Under the pieces are notes generated by a model. That model was not told the DNA's origin. It did no database searches and worked only from the letters and a program-made list of their open reading frames with translations. DNA of 64,000 bases from Thunnus maccoyii (lineage: Eukaryota > Chordata > Actinopteri > Scombriformes > Scombridae): positions 8,246,990-8,310,989 of the forward strand of contig NC_056534.1 of the NCBI RefSeq assembly GCF_910596095.1. Reading direction: 5' to 3'. Position 1 is the first letter of the stretch. Every line of letters begins with the position of its first letter. The translations under genes and the position numbers were made by a program. Below are positions 24,801-37,400 of the stretch, piece after piece.

Positions 24801-27002
24801 TGTGATTATTGTGTAATTATTATGTGTTGTCATTATACAGACTGTGATTTACAGCTTCACAAGCGAGTCATATCAACTCAAACACTAATCAGCAGTTCAT
24901 GTTGTCTTTAATAAGACACACTGGTTACCAGCAGATCACCTCCATCACTGACTAAATCATAAGTCAGATAATGGATTAATAACACTACACAGAAAATGAA
25001 AATCAGGTTGAATCAACAACTCTGAAATATATTTCATGTTGCCCAATAAGCATACAAACTAAAGACAAATGTGCCATCCTATAATATAACAGTAATAACA
25101 GACTGTAAGTTGGTTTATACTCACAGACTTCAGCAGAGTGCAGATCCTCGTGGTCTTTGACAGCACAGGAGAAGACATCAGCAGAGGAGTTGAGAACTGA
25201 AAGCTGCTGTTTCTTCTCATACATTAAGTGTCTGTTCTTGTACCATCTATAGGCAGTTTGGATGTCAGTCAGTGGACAGTTGGTGTTACAGGTCAGTCTA
25301 ACATGATTCACCTCTGCAGGGGTCCTTTGTAGACCTACTTCTGTTAGGAGATGTTAAAAACATTTTTCAACAGTTAATGTGTGTCATGTTGAATTAAATA
25401 AAAATAATATATTGATTACAAAAGTTATTAAAGTGTGATTAGTGCAGAAAAGAAGAATGTGTAGAATTGTAGTAAACATGTCAGTAACAGTAAAATTAGA
25501 AAAGAAAGAAAGCAAATATATGACAATTAGATGTCTGTTCTTAAAATATTGTTTTAAAGGTGTTCTAGGTGTGGGGGGTGGGAGTGGTGTTTGTGTAAAT
25601 GTTTGTGGATGTTTGGAGAAAGTTAACCTCTGGGATATGTGATGGAGCAGGACTCATCCACTGATGTCTGCTTATAAGAACACATTCTTCCTTCAGTGTA
25701 GGTCACAGTAAAGCAGGTCGATGTGACAGAATCTGAACAAAAACAAATGGCCTTTCTTAATTTAACTGGTAAACACTTAGTTACAGTATTTCATAGGCTT
25801 TATAATTTAAGGCAAAGCTTAAATAGTAAAAATATTATTGAAAGTGTTTAACTTGAAGTTTTGTAACATGAAAAGGAGCCAAATGTTGTCACTCACCCAC
25901 TGAGACTTCAGGAGCTCTGAGATGCTCGTAATCTTTGATAGCACAGGAGTATCTGACTGCTTCCTCACTGCTGACCAGCTGTTGGTACCAGGGAGACCAG
26001 TCCTGATAGAGAAACTCTCTGTTCTTGTACCAGATGTAGGCTGCAGGGTTTTCAGTCAGAGGACAACTGGTTTTGCATATCAGTGATACTGTCTGTCCCT
26101 CTGTGGCAGGAATCACCTTCACCTGCAGGTCTGAGATGATGGTGAATAATGTAAGAATTCATATTCTGATTTCATTCTTAAAGTAATACATTAGTGAAAA
26201 CCACCATACCTGCAACACGGAGCTTAGTTCTGTTGTGCCAGCAGAGTTCTGGTGTCTCTGTAGTGTTGATGCAGCAGTAAAACTTTGCATCACTGTCTCT
26301 TAGACCATTTATTGTTAGATTTGGGTGACTCTCTTCAGACATGTTGTACGTTACGCGATTTCCATCTGCAGAGAGCTCAGTCTGAATATAGGTGAAGCCA
26401 GCCTGGTATACAGTGAACCATTTCATGCTTGAAGTGGGATGTTGAGCTGAGCAGGGCAGATCCACTGATGAACCTTTTAAGGCACAGATGCTGTTTGCTC
26501 GTCCCTGAACCCCTTTAACAGAAGCAAACATCTGGATCAAGCCATAATATATTCTTATAAAATTAGTCACTCTAAATAACTGCTAAAGTAGCCTTGCCTA
26601 ATACTTCAATAAAAAAATCTGTGGTAGAAGTTCAGGTGTTTTTTATAAATCATGTTTTCTGCAAATCAGGAAATATCACACAATGTGAAAGCAGCTAGCA
26701 AGCAAGCAGTGAAAGTGTCTCTTTAAATACTTTATATGGCTCCTTTACAAAAAATGTAAAACATTGTTTGGATTTATACTGAAGCTTGAATTTATTTTGA
26801 TAAAATAATTATTCTAAATAAAGGACATTTGCTGTATAATCTGCAGTTTTCTTAAAGTTGTGCAACTCCTATAATCAAGTAAAACATTTTTTTGTTGTTT
26901 ACATGTTTACAGCCATTATATAAGAAGAAATTAACAATAATTCATACCTGAGATGCACAGAATGAAAGCCATAAACACACAGCCAGCTTCTGCCAACAAC
27001 AT
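21808..27002 (-). CDS. CD22/Siglec-like Ig receptor with ITIM tail, Ig-2 (type A)
   Basis: Same plan as Ig-1. Exons: leader 26948-27002, V1 26210-26512, C2a 25897-26130, half-V 25628-25732, C2b 25125-25340, V3 24158-24496, C2c-stalk-membrane 22441-22912, tail-1 22288-22345, tail-2 21808-21963. All exons read open and in phase. C2b is three residues longer than in Ig-1 (EKKQQLSVLNSS). The stalk has four 33-base repeat units. The second tail exon lacks 39 bases in frame, which removes the DPLYTTVQPHQPQ stretch and so one tyrosine motif; LYYSRI and VLYAVV remain. It is probably a working gene whose signalling differs from Ig-1. Confidence 0.83.
22490..22621 (-). repeat. 33-base coding minisatellite in the Ig-2 stalk, four units
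   Basis: Four tandem units encode VGVVTATTPAT or VEVVTATTPAT. The array keeps frame, so growth or loss of units only changes the stalk length. Confidence 0.88.
26571..26800. repeat. Intron block copied within Ig-2
   Basis: These roughly 230 bases in the leader-V1 intron match the intron beside the V3 exon of the same gene (from about 24530) and of Ig-1 (from about 16500). The leader introns of Ig-1 and Ig-5 lack it. It looks like a local duplication or conversion. Confidence 0.7.
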
Positions 27003-27798
27003 GGCTGTTGTAGTCCCTCCGCTTCTAAGTTGATTATATTAATTGTTTAATGGCCTTACCACACCTGCTGTGTTTATGAAAGCTCATAAAACATCAAATC
27101 TATAAATAAATGGTCAAAATCAACAGCCGTCCTCTTACACAGTAAAGACTCAAGAGGACAGAATGGACTGTTGGTCATTGTGAGAGTTGCGGGCAGACGT
27201 ACCGCATGAAGCTCTGACACCTAAAATTCATTTCCTTCTTGCTTCTTCCTCTAGTACAGAATCTACCTTACATAGTTCAGTATTTATTTGATGTCATATT
27301 CTGACAAGGAAAACTCTGACTTTAACTTGAGGGTGTCATCATTTTTCTTACTCTGTATCTCATCACAATTATTACTGTTATTTTCAGTTTTTATAGTGTA
27401 TTGGTTCTTCATGCCAGATATTTTAGTGATAAACTGCATTATATTTTCATTGAAAAGTTTTAAAAACTGCTGACGTGAGAACAGAGAGATGTGAAGCTGT
27501 CTATGGACGGTGATGGTGGTTTCTGTGGTGGAGGTACAGAAGTTTATGGTAACTTAAAACACTGCAGAGCATGCAGAATAGGACTAATAATAGTATAATA
27601 TGTTGTACATGAAGGACATCTGAAGAAAGCTTGAGAGCATTTTTGTTTTTTTATTCTTCCTTTCTGTTTTCTGTATCAATCTGCAATTTTCTTCAAATTG
27701 TCCACACTATAACTCTCAAACTACATTAAAAATGTTATGTGTATGTCTTACAGTTTACAGTAAATGATCATTACATCAGAGAGTATACACATTTATAC

Positions 27799-27853
27799 GT
27801 GAGATGCTCGGGCTGAAACCAGTAAACACACATCCAACTTCTGCCAACAACAT
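27799..27853 (-). pseudogene. Second, decayed leader exon upstream of Ig-2
   Basis: It reads MLLAEVGCVFTGFSPSIS-like residues on the minus strand, about 850 bases upstream of the working leader, with an altered donor (CTCACGTAT). It is the counterpart of the copy behind Ig-1. Confidence 0.7.
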
Positions 27854-29676
27854 GGTTTTTTTAGTCCCTCGCTTCTAATCAGTGGACCTTTTTCACAGCA
27901 AACACTTTGACTTGTTCAAGCAGAAAAAATACAGGTGTAAATAACAGTGTTTGTATCTGCTACATCATAACTGCTGACCTTACTGAAGAGTCTAAATTAA
28001 GAGCAGGTTTATAGACAAATGACTGAAGCCAGAATGGACTGTTGGTCAGTGTGAGGGCGGCTAGCAGACATGCTGCATGTAGCTCTGATACCAAAAATAA
28101 ACCTCCTCCCTCATTATAATTCTTAGCAAAACCACAGATAAACAATCTATGTAGTGCAGCAGTTGTTTAGTTATTTGATGTCATATTTTGACATGGAAAA
28201 CCTTCATATTTACTTTAAGGTGTCAATGTTTCTCATTTTTAAGTAATGTATTGGCTCATCATGCAACATGCAGCAGTGTTAAACCGCCTCAAATCTTCAT
28301 CATAAAAAGGTGTCAAAGTTGCCAGCGTTGGTCAGAGAGGTGTGAGGCTGTCTGTGTTTGTTTCATGGTGAAAAAAAACACTTGTGAAGAGGAAGCTGCA
28401 GACATAGTTTTGATAATCATATCATACAGTACAGAACATGCAGAGTAGAACATGTTTCTGAGAGCAAAATAAGTTTGACAAAAGCATTTTTACAGTTATA
28501 CCTGCAAATCAAACAGAAAGCACAGTAATACAACATGAAGCACACCAGAAAAAAACACAAAATGCAAAGCTTACCTGGCATTGCATTGTGGTCTGGCAAT
28601 GCCAGTGGTTAATCTACTATAAGTATTCTGTACAGTTAGATGAGGAGTGATCAGTCTGTTCAATCATCCCTTGAGATGCTGCTTCATCTGCCTCTACAGG
28701 AGCTTTCAAACAGTCTGATTCAGCAGTGAAACGGTCAATGAGGAAGATAAATCTGTGGCCTTATAACCTCTAAATCATAGATTTTTTTCTCCAAATTTTC
28801 TTAGGGATTTTCAAGCAGTGTTGCATACTGAGCTGCACTCGCTTTTAGGTAATTGTGTTCTTGAATCTAACACATGGAAATTCGTGATATCTCCTTCTTG
28901 AGGATGTCTCCTAAAGAGCTTGACTTTGTTGACAAATATAAAGGTCCACCAAAATTTTCATCTTCCTCTGTTGATCCAAGTTAAGTCTGTCTCAATGATG
29001 CAACATGTCCGTCAACAATCCACAACAAATCTAAAAATCTACCCAAAGCGAGAAAGCATGTGAAAATGTGGTCCAAATATAAAAAAAATCGGTAGATGAT
29101 GCAGTGAAAAGTCCAAAAGTCTGGAAGTCAGGAGACAGGAACTTCACCTACTTCCAAGGTGCACGGAGAAGAGGAAAAAGTCTGAAGAGGTCGAAGCTCC
29201 AGCAGCACTTGTATTTTAAAGAACGACTTTATTGCGAGACCAATGTGTTTTGGCTGGTTTCACCCATATCCATCATTAAGCACACCCCTTATCTCTCTGC
29301 TAGTTTAGAAATATGACTAATCTGAAACCATATGACCATACCAATCCCATCTATGTGTGAGTAACCCACTGGCTTTTTGTTTCGTACATATCATACCTCA
29401 TCTCATTTAAATGTTCTTTGTGTTCCACTGATGAGGGACACAAGCCAAAACACATGGGTTTCACGATAAAGTTGTTATCTATACTACAAGTATTTTCTTT
29501 TTTCTAGCAAATGTGAAAAAGTTTTCAGATACACTCGATCTGCTGTTTCAAAGTGTTCAGTACTTTTGGGTAACTGCTGGTGAACATGGAGTGGAGTGTA
29601 ATGGTGCCAGAGATTAGAAACCTTGAAATGTGACATTGAAGTCTGGCATATATCAGACAGAAAGGTTGATGGTTGA
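27854..29676. other. Spacer between Ig-2 and Ig-3 with repeat-like blocks
   Basis: No gene is seen. Block 28642-28994 recurs at about 56430-56795 but is missing behind Ig-4 (flanks meet near 47410) and Ig-1 (near 20351). Block 29080-29390 recurs at about 56880-57185 and is also missing behind Ig-4 (near 47505). Both behave like insertions or deletions of mobile-like sequence. Confidence 0.6.
29222..29476. repeat. Inverted repeat pair downstream of Ig-3
   Basis: The left arm at about 29222-29256 (core ATGTGTTTTGGCT) is the imperfect complement of the right arm at about 29442-29476 (core AGCCAAAACACAT). About 34 bases pair with roughly five mismatches, separated by under 200 bases. The same pair lies at about 57020-57280. 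The left arm is missing near 47500. Confidence 0.65.
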
Positions 29677-32600
29677 TCACTTTGGGGTCCTGTTGGGTCT
29701 AAAGTTGACAACAGCATTAGCAACATTGTTCTGGTCTTTAGGCTGGTGTGGCTGGATGTGGGAGTAGAGAGGATGTGTCTGGGTCTTAGAGAAGTAGACT
29801 CTGCTATAGTGAAGATCATCCTGCTGTGTTGGTTGGGCTGAGATGTTTTCATTCACACGACCAGGGTTTAACTGATGAGAAGACAAGACAAATAACATTA
29901 GTTTACATTGTGGGGCACTAAACTGCTGACCTCACAGCCTTAGAAGGATAATTAGTTTGTCCAAAATATGTTTATTCTCTTTTACAGATAGTTTTTAGGT
30001 CAGAGTAATCTTCATGATATCAATGATGAATGATTAATGAATGAATGAATGAATGATTGATCCATATCAAATGATTTACAAATGGCTGATTTGTGTTGGG
30101 AGACTAATGTAGCTGTGTAATGTGGACTGCAGTAGAAGAAATTTTAGCTCTACAGCACATCTACGTTGCAAAATTTGGACCCATAAAACTAATGGTACTG
30201 TACAATGTAGTTCTGTGTTGTTTTGTGTCACTTGAAGGATCATCTCATCTGAGGGGAAACAGGACAGATGAAGGTGATGTTTTTCCAATGCAGCAGAATT
30301 TAAAATATTCTGTTCTTATAGAAGGAACCGCAAATCCTGCACACTCAGGTAAAAAATCCTACTTTCTTACTTGAAAGTCTATGAAGGCCCGAAGTGTTTT
30401 TAATTAATTAAGTAAAATTGACCTACAATGTGAGTTTTAAATCTTAGTGACCTGTCATTAAAGTCAAACTGAAATTTGAATTCTCTCCATATTTTGTGAA
30501 AGGAAATATAAACAATCATGAAACTGCAGATATTGTGCACAATTCTTAGTGTTTCAAAAGAAGATCAAACCGTTTTTGGACATATTTGCAGAAATAATCT
30601 CAGCGTCAGGCCTGTGGGTGGGTGTTTCCCTTTGTAGCAATTGACTGACATTTGAATGCTGTCGTTGTAAGGAGACACGCTGTCAGCTCGCTGCTGCTCA
30701 ACTGACTAGAGCACGTCATACTCTGTATAGCCTCTGATGTTGCTGATAAAGGGAAAAAACTGATCCTGTGTATCAGGACGTTTTTTCCCCTTATCAACAA
30801 GTTCACATAGTGTTGGTTATGTCCTCTTAGTGATTAAAGACATCTGTCTATTTACAATATTCAGTATTTGGGAGGACCCATCATGCTGTGAAGTTTGCAT
30901 TTCACTCAGAAACTGGAAACTAGAAAGCTGGACTAACTAGCTTCCACTCAGAAAGTGAGAGCTATGTAAACTAGCTTGTTAATGTTAGCACTGATTCCCA
31001 CAAGACGTCATTTTTGTTCACGTTATTCAACTCCTGCTGAGTCATTCTGCACACTCAGTGCTGTGTTTGTCCCACATTATTAAAAGGAGGAGGTCTAGTT
31101 AGCGTTAGATGTCTCTTTTTCACAGGTCCATATACAGTATGGTGATGGAAAATGACCAGACTGTCAAAACTATAAGTTGAAACTAACAGCAATGGGTCCT
31201 TTAATATCAGCAGCCCCCCATGAATTTAATCAGTGAGTAACGTACTGTAAGCAGTGTTCAAATCACAAATGGGACCAAGCAACAGCTAACAATGACTAGC
31301 AAGGACTAACAATTAATGAACCATTTTAGTGGCTGCTCACACTGATGTCGCACCAATAAAATTACCAAACCATCGTTGTCAGCTGGAGAACACTAATGTG
31401 GGGGGAGCTATTAAGGCACAATTGAATTGAATTTCTTCTTTTTGGTATTTACAGTACACAAGTATATAAGTCAAAACAAATACCAAGGACCTATATACAG
31501 AGTTCTCAGTGAAAATTAATTTTAACGTAATTTTGACTTTAAAAATTAAACGTTGTGCAAAATGTTTTTGAAATTTCTGTTCTTTACCTGCTCCATGTTG
31601 ACTGTTGCTTCGGTACCTTAAGTCCTTCTTTTCCTAGATAGTGAAACAAATGAATATATATACATGAATAAGTGATTTCAGGTTAGAAATTAAATGTAAT
31701 TTCTTGCAACAGAGCAGAGTCTTGCTTACCTCCTAATCCACAAGAAGACAAAAAGAGGTGTTATAACTAGGAGAGCAACAACAGCTCCTGCAGCTGCAGC
31801 TACTGTGCATTTACTTTCAACAGTAAGAGTCCTTTCACTGGAGTTGAAGTTCTTGTGAGATGTCACAGCACAGGAGTAGTTTCCTGCATGATGACTGCTG
31901 ACTGGGTCTAGTACCAGTTGTTTGCTTTGGCTGTGTGACAGGTTCACAGGTTGTTTGTTCAAATACCAAATGTAGGTTGTGTTGTCAGTCAGAGGACAAC
32001 TGGTCATGCAGGTCAGTGTGACTCTTCGGCCCTCTGCCACCGAAGCAGGATGCAACTTCACTCTCAGGCCTGAAAAATGGTTAGATTGGTCAGTAAATGT
32101 AAAGAAAAAGACATCCATAAGTCATCATACCTAAATAATAAATCCTTATTCCTAAATGACCAAATTCCTCATTTGTCAAACCTGTAACATTGGTGGAGGA
32201 AGTGTGGAGGAAATAATGATATTAGAAGTGTATTGTTGGAGAAATTACTATATTATTGTATTTTGATGATCATTAATCCAGTGTAGAAGTGTGATCAACT
32301 GATCAATTTTGTCTTTAAATAACATGATGCACTCTTGACCTTGTATATTGACGTTTATATGTCGTAATCACATTGTTCTGTTTTAAGTAAAATGTCTCGC
32401 ACCTTGTTAATGTAGGCAAATTAATGTCTAGTTTGTTAGGAAAGAAGAAATAGAAAAGGTTATCTGAAGTGAATGATACACGTTGACTCCGATTCTAAGA
32501 AGTGATAGTTAGAAAAAAATAAGTCATATATGATAAAATAAATCTTATTTCAGTTTTGAAGGTTTGTGCATTTTTCCGCTGTGAGCATGTGCAGTAAGTT

Positions 32601-33518
32601 GTAACTGTTGACAAGAGCACACTCCTCGCAGGCGCCTTTGTTCATTCAGAGTCACAGAAAAAACAGTCTAAGGCAATTTGTAAATTCAGTTAAATTTTCT
32701 GTTCTTTACAGTTGAGTGTTGTAGAAAGAAATGGTTTCATGAATTTATAGCTGTAGTCCAATTTGTAGTTTTATGAATAGCTTTATGATGAGAAAATGCT
32801 CCTGTTTCCCCTCATTGACTCTTTGATCAGACATGGTCGCACAGGGACATCTAGTGTCCACAAGTTATAAAAGCAACTTTTTAATATCTGCAAGATCATT
32901 ATTGCATCACAGAGTAGAGTGACCAACCCTACTTTCCAGAGCAACTTTTGGTTTATTCGCCTATTTGTGACACCCAGAGACCCTCATCAGCATAGTGATT
33001 GGGGATTTTTCAGGAAGTGAATAATGCATGAGTAGTGTCACTACGTCTCATGCAATCATCATACATACTAAGCCTACTGTAGGCTAAATAGTAAGTCAGG
33101 ATATTTGTGGTTAATGTAATAATGTGTATATGTTCATGACACAATCTCTAAAATGAAACGGTTAAGTATTTTTAAATTTCTAATGTGTAATTATTGTGTA
33201 ATTATTATGTGTTGTCATTATACAGACTGTGATTTACAGCTTCACAAGCGAGTCATATCAACTCAAACACCAATTAGCAGTTCATGTTGTCTTTAATAAG
33301 ACACACTGGTTACCAGCAGATCACCTCCATCACTGACTAAATCATAAGTCAGATAATGGATTAATAACACTACAAAAAAAATGAAAATGAGGTTGAATCG
33401 GCACCTCTGAAATATATTTCATGTTGCCCAATAAGCTTACAAACTAAAGACAAATGTGCCATCCTATAATATAACAGCAATAACAGACTGTAAGTTGGTT
33501 TATACTCACAGACTTCAA
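29677..33518 (-). pseudogene. CD22/Siglec-like receptor Ig-3 (type B), broken
   Basis: Exons left: C2c-membrane 31730-32069, tail-1 31588-31633, tail-2 29677-29871. Three breaks are visible. The V3 exon and about 1 kb around it are gone (the intron flanks meet near 32515). Tail-1 has TAA where Ig-5 and Ig-6 have TCA (Ser), just after RKRRT. Only the last nine bases of the C2b exon remain (33510-33518) before sequence switches to a pla2g6 intron. In tail-2 the ITIM tyrosine is changed (VANAVV against VAYAVV in Ig-5), while LHYSRV is kept. It has no leader and no V exon, so no working receptor is expected. Confidence 0.85.
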
Positions 33519-33521
33519 ATG
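33519..33521. other. Duplication junction: receptor exon joined to pla2g6 intron
   Basis: Left of here the sequence follows the C2b exon boundary of the receptors (as at 53123-53131). Right of here it follows pla2g6 copy 1 from 1245. Two or three unassigned bases lie at the joint. It marks a non-homologous rearrangement that cut both genes. Confidence 0.85.
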
Positions 33522-34454
33522 CGTCTGTCCATCACTGAGTCACTGAGTCACTTACAGTTACACCATTGTTTTTTGAAATAAAGCATTTCTGTGTTCATGG
33601 TAAATAAAACAAAAGCAATATAACAAATAAATGTATGAATACAAACTTTACACACATGAAACACACTGTATTAGGGTCATTTACACTTAGCATTAATGAG
33701 TAACTTGACAGTTACTGTATTAAAACTATATTTTGGGCTGTGGGTAAGTGAAATAATATATAAAACATATAAAAAATAATCTTAACTCAACCCTTCTCAC
33801 ACCAGCACCATATAGTCTACACCTAAAATCTGGTGCAATATATTTAAGTATTTTTATTATTTCTTTTATGTGTACAGCACATTGAGTTACAACTACTGCA
33901 TGAAAAGTGCAATACAAATAAATAAAGTTAAAGCGATGTTCATGTCTGATGGTAACCAGGCGACGTACAAATTAAAATCCATCTAGCGTTTCATACCCGG
34001 TCCAGCCATATACCAGGTTTTGACCTAGTCTTGTGAACTTATGCATACAGGACCAGTGTGTATTGACTTTGGTATAAGAGCAGCAAACCTATTTCATAAT
34101 GCTGGAGAGAACCTCTCAGAAGCACTACATCAAATGAACATATAGGAGTGGTACTGGGTATCCGAATTATCAGAATATATGTGGTCGGAAGGGAATCTGT
34201 AGAGGTTGTTTTTTTTGCTTTTTCCATAGAATAAGAAGAAATAAAGGCTTTGTGCTTACACAAATTATAGAGTTTTTTTAAAAATAGGTCAGTAAAATTG
34301 TCAGCATACAAGATAAAAACGGAGTGGATTCTGTGCAGTTTGTTTTAGAGATATTGAATGGTGTGCTTCAGCTTACGTTTTAAACTCCCAGAATACAAAG
34401 TCTATAGCTTTAAGTTAATAGTACATGTGACTAGTCTCTTTGTGTTTCTGTCAG
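33522..34454 (+). other. Truncated first intron of pla2g6 copy 2
   Basis: It matches copy 1 intron sequence from 1245 to 2152 with scattered changes. No coding, promoter or new first exon is evident ahead of the first retained exon. Confidence 0.75.
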
Positions 34455-37400
34455 GTGTGCGGAGGAGATCCTCAAAGCAGACCCAGGCCAGCTCCAGGCT
34501 GAGGATTCTGTATATGGTGGGACGCCTCTCCACTGGGCCAAAACTGCTGAGGTGAGGAACATCAAGTGTTTTGTAGTTAGAATTAGTAGTCTGACTCTAG
34601 AGAAACCAAAGCGTTGAAGCTTTGATAGGAGAATAATGGATCTATGACCTTTGATGACCTCTGTGAGCAAGCCCAAGTTTGAACAACATTTACAAAACTA
34701 ATTTCATCCTGTATGAGTTTATGTCACTGCTTCCAATCAGAAATGCTGGCCTGTCATTGAGGCGTCCCACACCAAGACATGCAAGTTAGGCTTCAGGAAG
34801 AAGTAACAGGAGAAGTCCTGTTGTTCTGTCCATTTAATAAAGTCTTCCTCTCTCTGTGCCAGATGTGTCGTTTGCTGCTGGAGCATGGCTGTATGGTGAA
34901 TTATCTCAGTAAGACCGGGGAGAGCGCCCTCCACATTCTGACCAAGAAGGGCCGCTTTGAGGCAGCCATGGTGTTACTCACCCACGGAGCCAACGCCAAC
35001 CTGAAGGGACAGGACGGGAACACAGCTCTGCACCTCGCTATGAAGGTGAGCGTACGAGATATTACGTCTGCCTTGTTCTTATCTTCCAGGTGAAAACAAT
35101 AATCTTACTGATAATCAAAGTGTTCATGAAAGGGAGGAGAAATTCAAGGAGTGATTTTGCTAAGTAGTGGCGACACAGTATCGGTATAAGGGGGAAACAC
35201 TAAGAGCTACGACTCAGATTACAGGAGATTTAGCCTAAAAATCCCAAACAATAGGGAAATCAGGCTGCATTACACATAAGGACAAACTTCACAGATCTCC
35301 TTTTCTGTAACAGGCAGCATGCTTACACTACAAGAACATCACACATCAATGATATATATTAAAGAGAGCTGGATATTGTCATTCTGCTGTGGAAATGCAG
35401 ACGTTTTTTTTGAAAATAATAATAATGCACCACTTGTGTGACACTGTGCTCATTAATTAGATGGACCACATGGAGTTGATCAAAGCTCTGATTGTATTTG
35501 GTGCTGATGTGGAGATCCACAACGACTTGGGAGAAACGCCTGGACTGATCGCTGCACGCACCAGCAAAGGTAAGAGAGACAGGAGGGATGGAAAGAGAGA
35601 TGTAAACTGTAAGGTATACAGAAGTTGAATCAGGAAAATAAGGAACAGAGTAGGAATTCTGAGTTAGGACAGTGAAAAGCTGTGTTATATTTATAGAACT
35701 TAATGTGACTGACCTAACACGCCTGTTTGTTCTAGTTTAATCAGATTATAACATGTTAACCCATGGTCTCATTTAACAGCATGTATTCCAATGTAGATGG
35801 TAAAGCCGATGCATGAAAATGGTTGTTATGATATAATGAAACAATCTTTAGTGTCTTGTCTCTAAATATAAAGACCAGTTGTACCACTCTTGCTACTAAT
35901 TCATTGTTTTGTGACTGTTTAGAAGCAGCATGGTTACAAAGCTTGCAGCATTTCTTTTTAAAGGTGCATCATGCAACTTTACCGTAGATGATGTAAAAAC
36001 ACCACACACTCCATTGTACATTTGCAGCATATGTATAGAGCTTTGATTTGATAATTTCCAGCTACTCAGTGATTTCAGAGCTTGCTCTCTGATCTGTAAG
36101 GGGATTTTGTGGAACCAAAACTTCTCAGTTGATGTAGTTCCAGTCTCCTTCTCCATCTGCACATGTTTTACCTGTTCAACAGCAGAGGGCAGCACTTACA
36201 AAACATTTCAGTTGCAAAAGCTGAACAACATTTACATTACTATGCAAAAGGCAAAATAATTTGATATTTCAGTGATTTCTAATAAAGGTCTGTGCATTGT
36301 TTCTACTGGATTTGTCTGCCTATTGAAACAAGATGATTATATGAGCATATTTGTTGTTTTCACATGGAGACAAATATGTATGAAACCGCATACTCGATGC
36401 TCTGAAGCAGAAAAGATGGTAAATGGAGTTTGCTGTCATTAATTGATTTTTGTAAATGCATGATAATTGCTAACATCCTGCTTACATTCTTGCTTTCTCT
36501 CTCTGTCTCTTATCTATCACCCTCTATCTCTTCTTCTCTGCTTTTTGTGGTGTTTGTGCATGTCTAACTCCATTTGCGTGCATGTGTGTGTGTGTTTTTT
36601 TCGTTAAAACGAAAGGTCCGAATAGAAAGATACTGCTGGACATGCTGTGTAGTGTAGGGGTCCAGCGGTGCCTCCCCCCCTCCCCTGCCAGTCCTCCCCC
36701 CATCTCCAACAAGGCCCCACCTCCAGGCATAGGTAACACCAACGTCCCATCCTCTGCCTCCCCTTCACTGCACTCTGTTTCAATGTTTCTCTCATCTACA
36801 GAATATGTCTCTGTTTGAGCTCTTTTACATTTTCTATAACTTTTTACATTTACTGTATTTTTTAGTTTGCTGATTAGTGAAAAAAATGATTTGTGTGCAA
36901 TTTAAGAATAATCCTTAATCCTTAAAATACCAAATAACAAAAAGAAGGAATGTGTGGAAAGTATTTAACAGAAAGAGGTTATTTTTTCAGTGCTAGATTT
37001 GAATTATGACTTGATTAAACAAGTGACTCAACAAGATCTGAATTTGACAGTATGAGAGTGAGAAGCTCTTGTAAATTAAATAAGATAAAGCAAGTATCCT
37101 TACATGAAAGCAACATGCATGCATATCTACTTGACATTCTTGGTATAACTCCCCTGTGGCTTGTAGAAAACCCAGTGACCCCTTTCCTTTTCCATCCTTT
37201 GTACATGAATTTGATCAATACTGTTGCCATGTGTTGGTCCCACACCAATAGCTGTTATGATTGGCTCACAGGGTTTGAGGACATCATGTTCGTGGGGGCT
37301 GCAGTCACTGCAATGAGCAGAGGCACATCTGAAGTGGACGGGCCCAAAACGGGGAAAAGGAAGTGAGTATGTTTGTAATTCCACAGTTCCCCGTCTGTTT

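Noticed and set aside
30120-30374. Open frame in the Ig-3 tail intron, with partial counterparts in Ig-5 and Ig-6
   Set aside because: The paralogous frames have different lengths and stops. It is intron sequence copied with the gene.
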